Source: Caulobacteraceae bacterium
GTDB taxonomy: Bacteria > Pseudomonadota > Alphaproteobacteria > Caulobacterales > Caulobacteraceae
Direction of reading: 5' to 3'
DNA: 9,679 nucleotides
NCBI GenBank assembly: GCA_947484535.1
Contig: CANKPO010000030.1
Span: 1-9,679 of the forward strand
The translations under genes were made by a program, and so were the position numbers. This document shows, piece by piece, positions 1-5,050 of the stretch. Each line of letters starts with the position of its first letter. Position 1 is the stretch's first letter. Under the pieces are notes generated by a model, which saw nothing but the letters and a program-made list of their open reading frames with translations, made no database searches and had not been told where the DNA came from.

Positions 1-1455
1 CCAGCGCGCAAGGACAAGCATGATTGGCTGATCGCCCTGCTCGAAGGGGTCGAAGACATTCCGGGCACGGCGCTGGCTGAAGGGCTGACCTGGGACTGGG
101 AAACCTTCCCGGACTATCTGGATGCGCTGGCTCGGCGTAGGTTTGCCGTCGATGTCGGGGCTCACGTCCCCCATGCGGCCCTGCGGGCCTATGTCATGGG
201 CGACCGGGGCGGCGATCACCTTGAGGTCCCAACGACCGCTGAGATCGCTGAGATGGAGCGCCTGATCCTCGAGGCCGTGCAGGCCGGGGCCTTGGGCTTT
301 TCCACCTCTCGCACCTATGTCCACCGCTCGCGCAGTGGCGATAGCATCGGCACCCTGTCGGCGACAGAAGCCGAACTGATGGGCGCGGCGCGGGCCTTGA
401 AGGCGGCAGGTCGCGGGGTCATTCAGCTGATCTCTGACGCCTATCTGACGCCTGATGATGAGTTTGCCGAGTGTGAGCTGGGCCTGATCCGCACTCTGGC
501 CGGGGCCTGCGGCGGGAAACTGTCCTTTACGGTCCAGCAAACCGACGATGCACCTGACCGCTGGAAGTTTATCTCCGAGCGGGTCGAGGCGATGGTCAAG
601 GACGGTCTGCCGGTCACCATGCAGGTCGCGCCCCGTCCGCTGGGCCTGATCCTATCCTTTGCCGCAACGGTCAATCCGTTCTTCATCACCCCCACCTATC
701 GCGGCCTCTTGAGCCTGCCGCTTGAGGCAAGGCTTCTCAAGCTCGCCGAGCCGCAGGTCCGCGCTCAGATCTTGAAGGAGCATGCGGTCGGTGATGCCCC
801 CGGCATGACCGCCGTGATTCTGCGCGGCTTTGGCAAGATGTTCCGCATGACCGACCCGGTCGATTACGAGCCGCGCACCGAAAACTCGCTAGAGGCCGAG
901 GCCATGGCGCGGGGGATCGATGTGGCGGGCCATGTCTATGACACCTTGCTGGAGGAGGGCGGACACCGCCTGATCTATCAGCCCCTGATCAACTATGCCC
1001 GAGGCGACCTGTCGGATGTCTATGGCATGATGACCGCCCCCAACAGCCTCTATGGCCTGTCCGACGGCGGAGCCCATTGCGGCACCATCTGCGATGGCAG
1101 CTTCCCGACCACCTCGCTGGGCCTCTGGAGCAAGGGCGATCGGGCTGGGCGTAAGATCGCGGTTGAGACCCTCATCCATGGCTATACGCGCCGCAATGCC
1201 GTCCATGTCGGCTGGCACGACCGGGGCCTACTCGCGCCGGGTATGCTGGCCGATATCAATGTCATCGATCAGGACGCCCTGTCGCTCAGCCCGCCGGAGA
1301 TTGTCCAGGACCTGCCCGCGGGTGGTACCCGGCTCCTCCAAAAGGCGCACGGCTATCGCTGGACCCTCAAGAGCGGGATCGTCACCTTCGAAAATGGCCA
1401 ATGGACGGGCGAACTGCCCGGACGCCTGATGCGAGGCGATCAGGTCGCCGCCTAA
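1..1455 (+). CDS. N-acyl-D-amino-acid deacylase family amidohydrolase, 3' part (5' end outside window)
   Basis: The frame is open from base 1 to a TAA at 1453-1455, giving 484 residues. Family members are about 550-600 residues, so roughly the first 100, with the N-terminal HxH metal site, lie upstream. Recognisable blocks are GVEDIPGTALAEGLTWDWETFPDYLDAL near the start, then the AHVPHAALRAYVMG segment, a GALGFSTSRT segment, and LSDGGAHCG near 1057-1083, whose Asp (1063-1065) is the usual C-terminal metal ligand. The end has the typical GLLAPGMLADINVID strand. The family hydrolyses N-acyl or amide bonds in the cytoplasm using one or two metals. The region where true D-aminoacylases carry two further His ligands reads SFTVQQ and MQVAPRPLG here, so the substrate may differ. 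Family assignment is firm; substrate is unknown. It converges on the symporter gene with a 4-base overlap of stop codons. Confidence 0.85.
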   Translation, partial: PARKDKHDWLIALLEGVEDIPGTALAEGLTWDWETFPDYLDALARRRFAVDVGAHVPHAALRAYVMGDRGGDHLEVPTTAEIAEMERLILEAVQAGALGFSTSRTYVHRSRSGDSIGTLSATEAELMGAARALKAAGRGVIQLISDAYLTPDDEFAECELGLIRTLAGACGGKLSFTVQQTDDAPDRWKFISERVEAMVKDGLPVTMQVAPRPLGLILSFAATVNPFFITPTYRGLLSLPLEARLLKLAEPQVRAQILKEHAVGDAPGMTAVILRGFGKMFRMTDPVDYEPRTENSLEAEAMARGIDVAGHVYDTLLEEGGHRLIYQPLINYARGDLSDVYGMMTAPNSLYGLSDGGAHCGTICDGSFPTTSLGLWSKGDRAGRKIAVETLIHGYTRRNAVHVGWHDRGLLAPGMLADINVIDQDALSLSPPEIVQDLPAGGTRLLQKAHGYRWTLKSGIVTFENGQWTGELPGRLMRGDQVAA

Positions 1456-2702
1456 CTCTTGGCGGCTTCCGGCTCTGGCGTCTCTAATTGATTTTCCCAC
1501 TTGGCGACAACGACCGAGGCCACCGAATTTCCGACCACATTGGTGGCGCTGCGGCCCATATCGAGCAGGTGATCGACCGCAAGGATCAGGAGCAGGCCCG
1601 CTTCGGGGATCTTGAAATAGCCAAGGGTCGCGGCAATGACCACCAGCGAGGCGCGCGGCACCCCGGCAATGCCCTTCGATGTGATCATCAAGAGCAGCAG
1701 CATCATGATCTGCTGGCCGATGCTCAGCTCGATCCCATAGGCCTGCGCGATGAACAGGGTCGCGAAGGTGCAGTACATCATCGAGCCATCGAGATTGAAC
1801 GAATAGCCCAGCGGCAGAACAAAGCTGGCAATCTTGCGCGACACGCCAAACTTCTGGAGCTGTTCGAGCGTGCGCGGATAGGCGGCCTCGGAACTGGCGG
1901 TCGAGAAGGCCAGGAGGACCGGCTCTCGGACGGCCGAAAAAAGACCAATGCCTCTGGCCCCGATAACCGCGACGGCGGCGACCAGCAGGAGGCCCCAAAG
2001 CACGCCAAGCGACAGATAGAAGCCGCCAACAAACTTGGCATAGCTCAGAAGGACCATCAGGCCCTGCGTGGCCACGGTTGAGGCCAGGGCCGCAAAGATC
2101 GCGAAGGGGGCGAACAGCATCACATAGCCGGTGATCTTGAGCATGACCTGCGACACCTGCTCGGCAAGCTGCAGGACCGCTGGGGCCTTGTCGTCGATTG
2201 ACGCGATGGCCGTGCCGACAAAGATCGAGAAGACGACAATCTGCAAGATCTCGTTGTTGGCCATGGCCTCAACGATGGATTTGGGCACCAGATGGGTGAT
2301 GAAATCCTTGAGGGACAGGGTCGTGGCATCAACCGTGCTGGTCGCAGTCACGTCTGGTAGCGGAATATTTAGGCCCACACCGGGCGAGATGAGGTGAACC
2401 ATGATCAGGCCGATGGACAGGGAAACGACCGAGGCGGTGATGAACCAGCCCATGGTCTTGGCGCCGACACGCCCGATGGCGGCGGCATCCTCCATATGGG
2501 CGATGCCCACCACGAGGGTGGAAAAGACCAGAGGGGCGATAATCATCTTGATCAGGCGCAGGAAAATGTCGGTGACGACATTAAAGCCCCCAGCCACAGA
2601 CTTGATCTGAGCAGGATCAGTGATGTTCTGATTGACCAAAAACCCAACCAAAATGCCCAGGACCATGGACCCTGCGACAAAATAGGAAAACCGCCGCTGC
2701 AT
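1452..2702 (-). CDS. Dicarboxylate/amino acid:cation symporter (DAACS family, glutamate/aspartate type)
   Basis: A 416-residue inner-membrane transporter with many hydrophobic segments. The family hallmarks are present: a Ser-rich hairpin STASSEAAYP (about 267-276), the GYSFNLDG motif (NLDG 303-306), SKGIAGVP in the second hairpin (342-349), and the substrate-site helix D377-H-L-L-D381-M-G-R384-S385-A-T-N388. These align with Asp390, Asp394, Arg397, Thr398 and Asn401 of the archaeal aspartate transporter GltPh. The Arg binds the side-chain carboxylate and the second Asp binds the substrate amino group. Its presence favours glutamate/aspartate over C4-dicarboxylates, since DctA proteins differ there. 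The start is the ATG at 2702, with AGAGG eight bases upstream (2711-2715). An in-frame TTG at 2744 would add 14 residues but is less likely. The gene lies 82 bases downstream of the PhnA-like gene on the same strand and may share its transcript. Confidence 0.93.
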   Translation of the reverse strand: MQRRFSYFVAGSMVLGILVGFLVNQNITDPAQIKSVAGGFNVVTDIFLRLIKMIIAPLVFSTLVVGIAHMEDAAAIGRVGAKTMGWFITASVVSLSIGLIMVHLISPGVGLNIPLPDVTATSTVDATTLSLKDFITHLVPKSIVEAMANNEILQIVVFSIFVGTAIASIDDKAPAVLQLAEQVSQVMLKITGYVMLFAPFAIFAALASTVATQGLMVLLSYAKFVGGFYLSLGVLWGLLLVAAVAVIGARGIGLFSAVREPVLLAFSTASSEAAYPRTLEQLQKFGVSRKIASFVLPLGYSFNLDGSMMYCTFATLFIAQAYGIELSIGQQIMMLLLLMITSKGIAGVPRASLVVIAATLGYFKIPEAGLLLILAVDHLLDMGRSATNVVGNSVASVVVAKWENQLETPEPEAAKS

Positions 2703-2710
2703 AGAAACCG

Positions 2711-2715
2711 CCTCT
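2711..2715 (-). promoter_or_regulatory. Ribosome binding site that fixes the symporter start
   Basis: On the minus strand AGAGG sits eight bases before the ATG at 2702. The alternative TTG at 2744 has no comparable site, so the ATG is preferred. Confidence 0.6.
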
Positions 2716-2784
2716 GAACTGTCTTGAACCGTGACATTGCACAAACATGCCCCCCTTGTCGCGGGCCAGTTGCGGGCTGGGCCT

Positions 2785-2997
2785 TCAAGCCTTCTTGACG
2801 AACTCGGTGCGCAGGACCAGACCCTTGACCTTTTCCACCCGACATTCGATCTCGTCCGGGTCGCCGGTCAGCCGGATGCCCTTTACCAGCGTGCCGCGTT
2901 TAAGCGTCACCGAGGTACCCTTAACCTTCAGATCCTTGATCAGGGTGACATTATCACCATCTGCCAAGATCGTGCCGTTACTGTCGCGGGTGTCCAT
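2785..2997 (-). CDS. phnA: PhnA-domain protein (YjdM/PhnA C-terminal type), short form
   Basis: A 70-residue protein whose whole length matches the C-terminal domain of the PhnA/YjdM family: D-x-NG-x-x-LADGD-x-VT, KDLKVKG near residues 22-28, GT-x-VK-x-IRL in the middle, and a closing L-x-x-EFVKK. Full-length relatives such as E. coli YjdM are about 110 residues and begin with a CxxC zinc ribbon. That part is absent and the sequence contains a single Cys, so no ribbon can form. The family name comes from linkage to phosphonate genes in E. coli, but a role in phosphonate use is not established, and no phn genes are visible here. The ATG at 2997 has AGGAG six bases upstream (3004-3008), so the short form is the real product and not a mis-called start. 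It is probably cytoplasmic. Confidence 0.88.
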   Translation of the reverse strand: MDTRDSNGTILADGDNVTLIKDLKVKGTSVTLKRGTLVKGIRLTGDPDEIECRVEKVKGLVLRTEFVKKA

Positions 2998-3018
2998 GGG
3001 TCACTCCTGTGTGGGGTG

Positions 3019-3047
3019 GTTAGAGCCTGTGTCGGGACGTGTCACAA
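3019..3047 (-). promoter_or_regulatory. Candidate promoter for the PhnA-like gene
   Basis: On the minus strand TTGTGA (3047-3042) and TCTAAC (3024-3019) are separated by exactly 17 bases. They resemble housekeeping -35 and -10 elements and would start transcription just upstream of the AGGAG site of the PhnA-like gene. The -35 element abuts the repeat cluster. The match is imperfect (about 4 of 6 in each element), so this is a suggestion only. Confidence 0.4.
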
Positions 3048-3071
3048 CCCCCAACCCCGACTGCGCCGGAA

Positions 3072-3125
3072 CTTCCCCCAGAGGGGGAAGAATTAAGAAC
3101 CAAGATCTTCCCCCTCTGGGGGAAG
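3072..3125. repeat. REP-like pair of hairpins, exact reverse complements
   Basis: Two 19-base palindromes lie 16 bases apart. The first (3072-3090) is CTTCCCCC-AGA-GGGGGAAG and the second (3107-3125) is CTTCCCCC-TCT-GGGGGAAG. Each folds into a perfect 8-pair stem with a 3-base loop, and the second is the exact reverse complement of the first, the arrangement of a REP doublet (BIME-like). The flank after the second copy (GGCCCGAATGGCC, then AAGGGGGCC, to about 3149) matches the style of dispersed repeats common in alphaproteobacterial intergenic regions. It could stabilise or terminate transcripts, but no T-run follows. Confidence 0.8.
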
Positions 3126-3161
3126 TGGCCCGAATGGCCGAAGGGGGCCTTGTTTTATTCC

Positions 3162-3260
3162 GCGTCATTGCGAGCGTAGCGAAGCAACCCAGGGGTCTGA
3201 CGCGGACCTAATCGGATGTTCCCCTGGGTTGCTTCGGCGTTTCACGCCTCGCAATGACGC
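3162..3260. repeat. Large interrupted inverted repeat (dispersed repeat element)
   Basis: The outer arms GCGTCATTGCGAG (3162-3174) and CTCGCAATGACGC (3248-3260) pair perfectly over 13 bases. The inner arms GAAGCAACCCAGGGG (3181-3195) and CCCCTGGGTTGCTTC (3221-3235) pair perfectly over 15 bases, leaving a 25-base loop. The unpaired segments between arms differ in length (6 versus 12 bases), giving an internal bulge. The CGTCATTGCGAGC...GAAGCAA design is a well-known dispersed intergenic repeat in many bacterial genomes. It encodes nothing. Confidence 0.8.
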
Positions 3261-3268
3261 AGAAAACA

Positions 3269-3283
3269 TCTCCCTGTGGGAGA
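3269..3283. repeat. Small hairpin repeat, possible weak terminator on the minus strand
   Basis: TCTCCC-TGT-GGGAGA forms a 6-pair stem, followed on the plus strand by GGGTTGGGTGAG, a typical partner sequence of another dispersed repeat. On the minus strand the stem is followed by TGTTTTCTG, so it could weakly terminate the uup-ubiA-methyltransferase transcript about 130 bases after the last stop codon. The T-run is interrupted, so terminator function is doubtful. Confidence 0.45.
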
Positions 3284-3322
3284 GGGTTGGGTGAGCGCCT
3301 TTTTTTCTACCCTAAACCCGTT

Positions 3323-3347
3323 TTCCCCGCGAAGGCGGGGATCCAGA
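3323..3347. repeat. GC-rich hairpin repeat (CCCCGC-GAAG-GCGGGG type)
   Basis: A 6-pair all-GC stem (3325-3330 with 3335-3340) is capped by GAAG and followed by ATCCAGA. The string of this form is a dispersed repeat seen in many proteobacterial genomes. No T-run follows on either strand, so it is unlikely to be a terminator by itself. Confidence 0.65.
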
Positions 3348-3380
3348 CCCTTACACGCCGCCGGATCGATCGTGGTGCAT

Positions 3381-3409
3381 CCTCGTCCTTCGACGGGCTC
3401 AGGATGAGG
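3381..3409. repeat. Dispersed palindromic repeat abutting the methyltransferase stop codon
   Basis: CCTCGTCCT (3381-3389) pairs with AGGATGAGG (3401-3409) over nine positions with one G-T wobble, around the loop TCGACGGGCTC. The TCGAC-GGGCTCAGGATGAGG wording matches a very widespread intergenic repeat. It ends seven bases before the methyltransferase stop codon (3416-3418), so it lies directly after that gene. Confidence 0.65.
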
Positions 3410-3415
3410 ACGACC

Positions 3416-4066
3416 CTAATCCGGGAAGGTCCAGACGCCCGTCCGTTTGACCTCTTGGTCTTCCAGTTCGCGGGTGGTGGCGACCTGATAGTCGGCCAGC
3501 CGCACGAGGCCCTCTTTGGGGAAATAGGTGCGGCCAGGGTCGCCAATCAGGACGCGGGCACCCTGATCATGGGCCGCTTGCAGCCAAGCCAAGACCCGCT
3601 CAGCCAAGGGTTTTTCATAGCAGATGTCCCCGGCGCAGATCAGGTCGACCTGGGGCGGGGCAGTGTCCAACAGATCGCGCTCGGTAAAGGCGACCTCGAC
3701 ACCATTGGCCAGTGCATTGGCCTCGACGGCAGCGGCGCAGAAGGGGTCGATGTCGGAGCCTAGGGCATGGGTGGCTCCGGCCTTCATGGCGGCAATGGCC
3801 ACCATGCCCGAGCCCGTGGCAAAATCGATGCAGGTCCGGCCCGCTGCCTCATGGGGATGATCGAGCAGATAGCGAGCGATGGCCTGTCCACCTGCCCAAG
3901 CAAAGGCCCAGAACGGCGGCGCCAGACCCAGTTCGCCCAGCGCCTCCTCGGTCATGCGCCAGATCGGCGTGATCTCATCGGCCAGATGCAGGATCAATTC
4001 CGGCGCATGGGGCGGATGCTGCAGCCTTGTATTACCGAGGATGAAGGCGCGCGGATCGGTGATCAT
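3416..4066 (-). CDS. Class I SAM-dependent methyltransferase, ETFB-lysine methyltransferase (METTL20)-like
   Basis: A 216-residue soluble enzyme. An early DPRAFILGNTRLQ and PPFWAFAWAGGQA (50-62) precede SAM motif I, IDFATGSG (80-87). Motif II acidic loop SDIDP is at 104-108, and AGDICYE (145-151) is the post-II active-site block. IGDPGR and a C-terminal RTGVW follow. This combination fits the METTL20/ETFBKMT group, whose bacterial members methylate lysines of the electron-transfer flavoprotein beta subunit. Annotation pipelines often call it a generic or L11-type methyltransferase. The ATG at 4066 lies 10 bases after the ubiA stop. An in-frame TTG at 4093 would overlap ubiA by 17 bases and add nine unconserved-looking residues, so ATG is preferred although its Shine-Dalgarno is weak. 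It is the last gene of the uup-ubiA operon. No etf gene is in the window, so the substrate is inferred from family only. Confidence 0.85.
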   Translation of the reverse strand: MITDPRAFILGNTRLQHPPHAPELILHLADEITPIWRMTEEALGELGLAPPFWAFAWAGGQAIARYLLDHPHEAAGRTCIDFATGSGMVAIAAMKAGATHALGSDIDPFCAAAVEANALANGVEVAFTERDLLDTAPPQVDLICAGDICYEKPLAERVLAWLQAAHDQGARVLIGDPGRTYFPKEGLVRLADYQVATTRELEDQEVKRTGVWTFPD

Positions 4067-4076
4067 GATGGCTGTT

Positions 4077-5027
4077 CTATCCGCCCACGCCAAAGTGCCA
4101 AAGCCCCGCGATCAGGGCCGCGCAGAGCAGCAATCCGGCATCGCGGTTTGAGCGGAACAGGACCAGCGCCCCTGCGGGATCATCCACCCTGACCGACCAG
4201 GCTTGGCGCACCAGATGGAACGCGAACAGGGCCAGTAGTGGTAGGCTCAAGGGGCCGAGGTGCGCCGTGTAGAGACTGCCAAGGGCAAGGGCGATGGCGA
4301 CCAGATAAAAGCCCATCACCGCCTTGGGGGCCGCATCACCGAGCCGCCGCGCCGACGACTTGACCCCGGCTAGGGCGTCGTCCTCAAGGTCCTGCACCGC
4401 ATAGATGGTGTCATAGCCGAGGGTCCAGAAGATCCCGCTGGCATAGAGCAGAAGGGCTGGAAGCTGAAGCCCTCCGGTCGCTGCTGCAAAGCCAAGCAGA
4501 ACGCCCCAGTTAAAGGTCAGGCCCAGCCAAGCCTGAGGCCACCAGGTGATGCGCTTCATAAAGGGATAGGCCGCGACCAGAGCCAGTGACCCGACGCCCA
4601 AAGCGATGGCCACCGGCGGCAGGCTGATCAGGATGAAAAAGCTTAAGAGACAGCAGCCCAGCGTGAAGGCCCAAGCCTGTTTGACACTGATGCGCCCCGA
4701 CGGGATGGGCCGACCCGCCGTTCGTGCCACCTTGGCATCGAAATCGCGGTCGACAATGTCATTATAGGCGCAGCCCGCCGCCCGCATCAGGGCTGAGCCC
4801 AGAGCAAAGAGGACCATCAGCTTCAGGTCCGGACCCTTGCCCGCCATGGCTCCGGCCAGTGCAATGGCCTGCCAGCCGGGCAGCAGCAAAAGCCAGATGC
4901 CAGCCGGTCGATCAAACCGTCCAAGCTGCAGCCAAGGCCGCAAGGAAGCTGGCGCCCACCGGTCCACCCAGTTGTCCGCCACGGCATCGGGCAAGGGCTC
5001 AGTTTGAGGGGAGGGCGGCTGGGTCAT
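4077..5027 (-). CDS. ubiA: 4-hydroxybenzoate polyprenyltransferase UbiA
   Basis: A 316-residue integral inner-membrane prenyltransferase with about eight or nine hydrophobic helices. It attaches the polyprenyl tail to 4-hydroxybenzoate, the committed membrane step of ubiquinone synthesis. Both Asp-rich Mg-diphosphate motifs are intact: NDIVDRDFD (89-97), followed by ARTAGRPIPSG, and DTIYAVQDLEDD (206-217), followed by KSSARRLG. The latter is characteristic of UbiA proper. Length is normal for alphaproteobacteria. The ATG at 5027 lies 23 bases after the uup stop. An upstream in-frame ATG at 5090 would overlap the uup 3' end by 40 bases and add a basic, low-quality 21-residue extension, so it is rejected. 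The next gene begins 10 bases after the ubiA stop, which supports an operon. Confidence 0.95.
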   Translation of the reverse strand: MTQPPSPQTEPLPDAVADNWVDRWAPASLRPWLQLGRFDRPAGIWLLLLPGWQAIALAGAMAGKGPDLKLMVLFALGSALMRAAGCAYNDIVDRDFDAKVARTAGRPIPSGRISVKQAWAFTLGCCLLSFFILISLPPVAIALGVGSLALVAAYPFMKRITWWPQAWLGLTFNWGVLLGFAAATGGLQLPALLLYASGIFWTLGYDTIYAVQDLEDDALAGVKSSARRLGDAAPKAVMGFYLVAIALALGSLYTAHLGPLSLPLLALFAFHLVRQAWSVRVDDPAGALVLFRSNRDAGLLLCAALIAGLWHFGVGG

Positions 5028-5050
5028 GGTCTTCAATCTAGCGCGAAGCC

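Noticed and set aside
1488..2081. Plus-strand open frame of 197 codons, and a minus-strand frame of 256 codons at 1228-1998
   Set aside because: Both overlap the symporter or the deacylase in other frames. Their products are rich in Arg, Gln and Pro with no recognisable domain.
3300..3306. Run of seven T as a plus-strand rho-independent terminator
   Set aside because: No stem immediately precedes it, and no plus-strand gene ends within 1.8 kb upstream.
3072..3409. Repeat cluster as a CRISPR array
   Set aside because: The repeats are of different families and sizes, are themselves palindromic, and there are no regular spacers or cas genes.
3254..3763. Plus-strand open frame of 169 codons across the repeat cluster
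   Set aside because: It begins inside dispersed repeats and continues antisense to the methyltransferase, with no ribosome site or domain.
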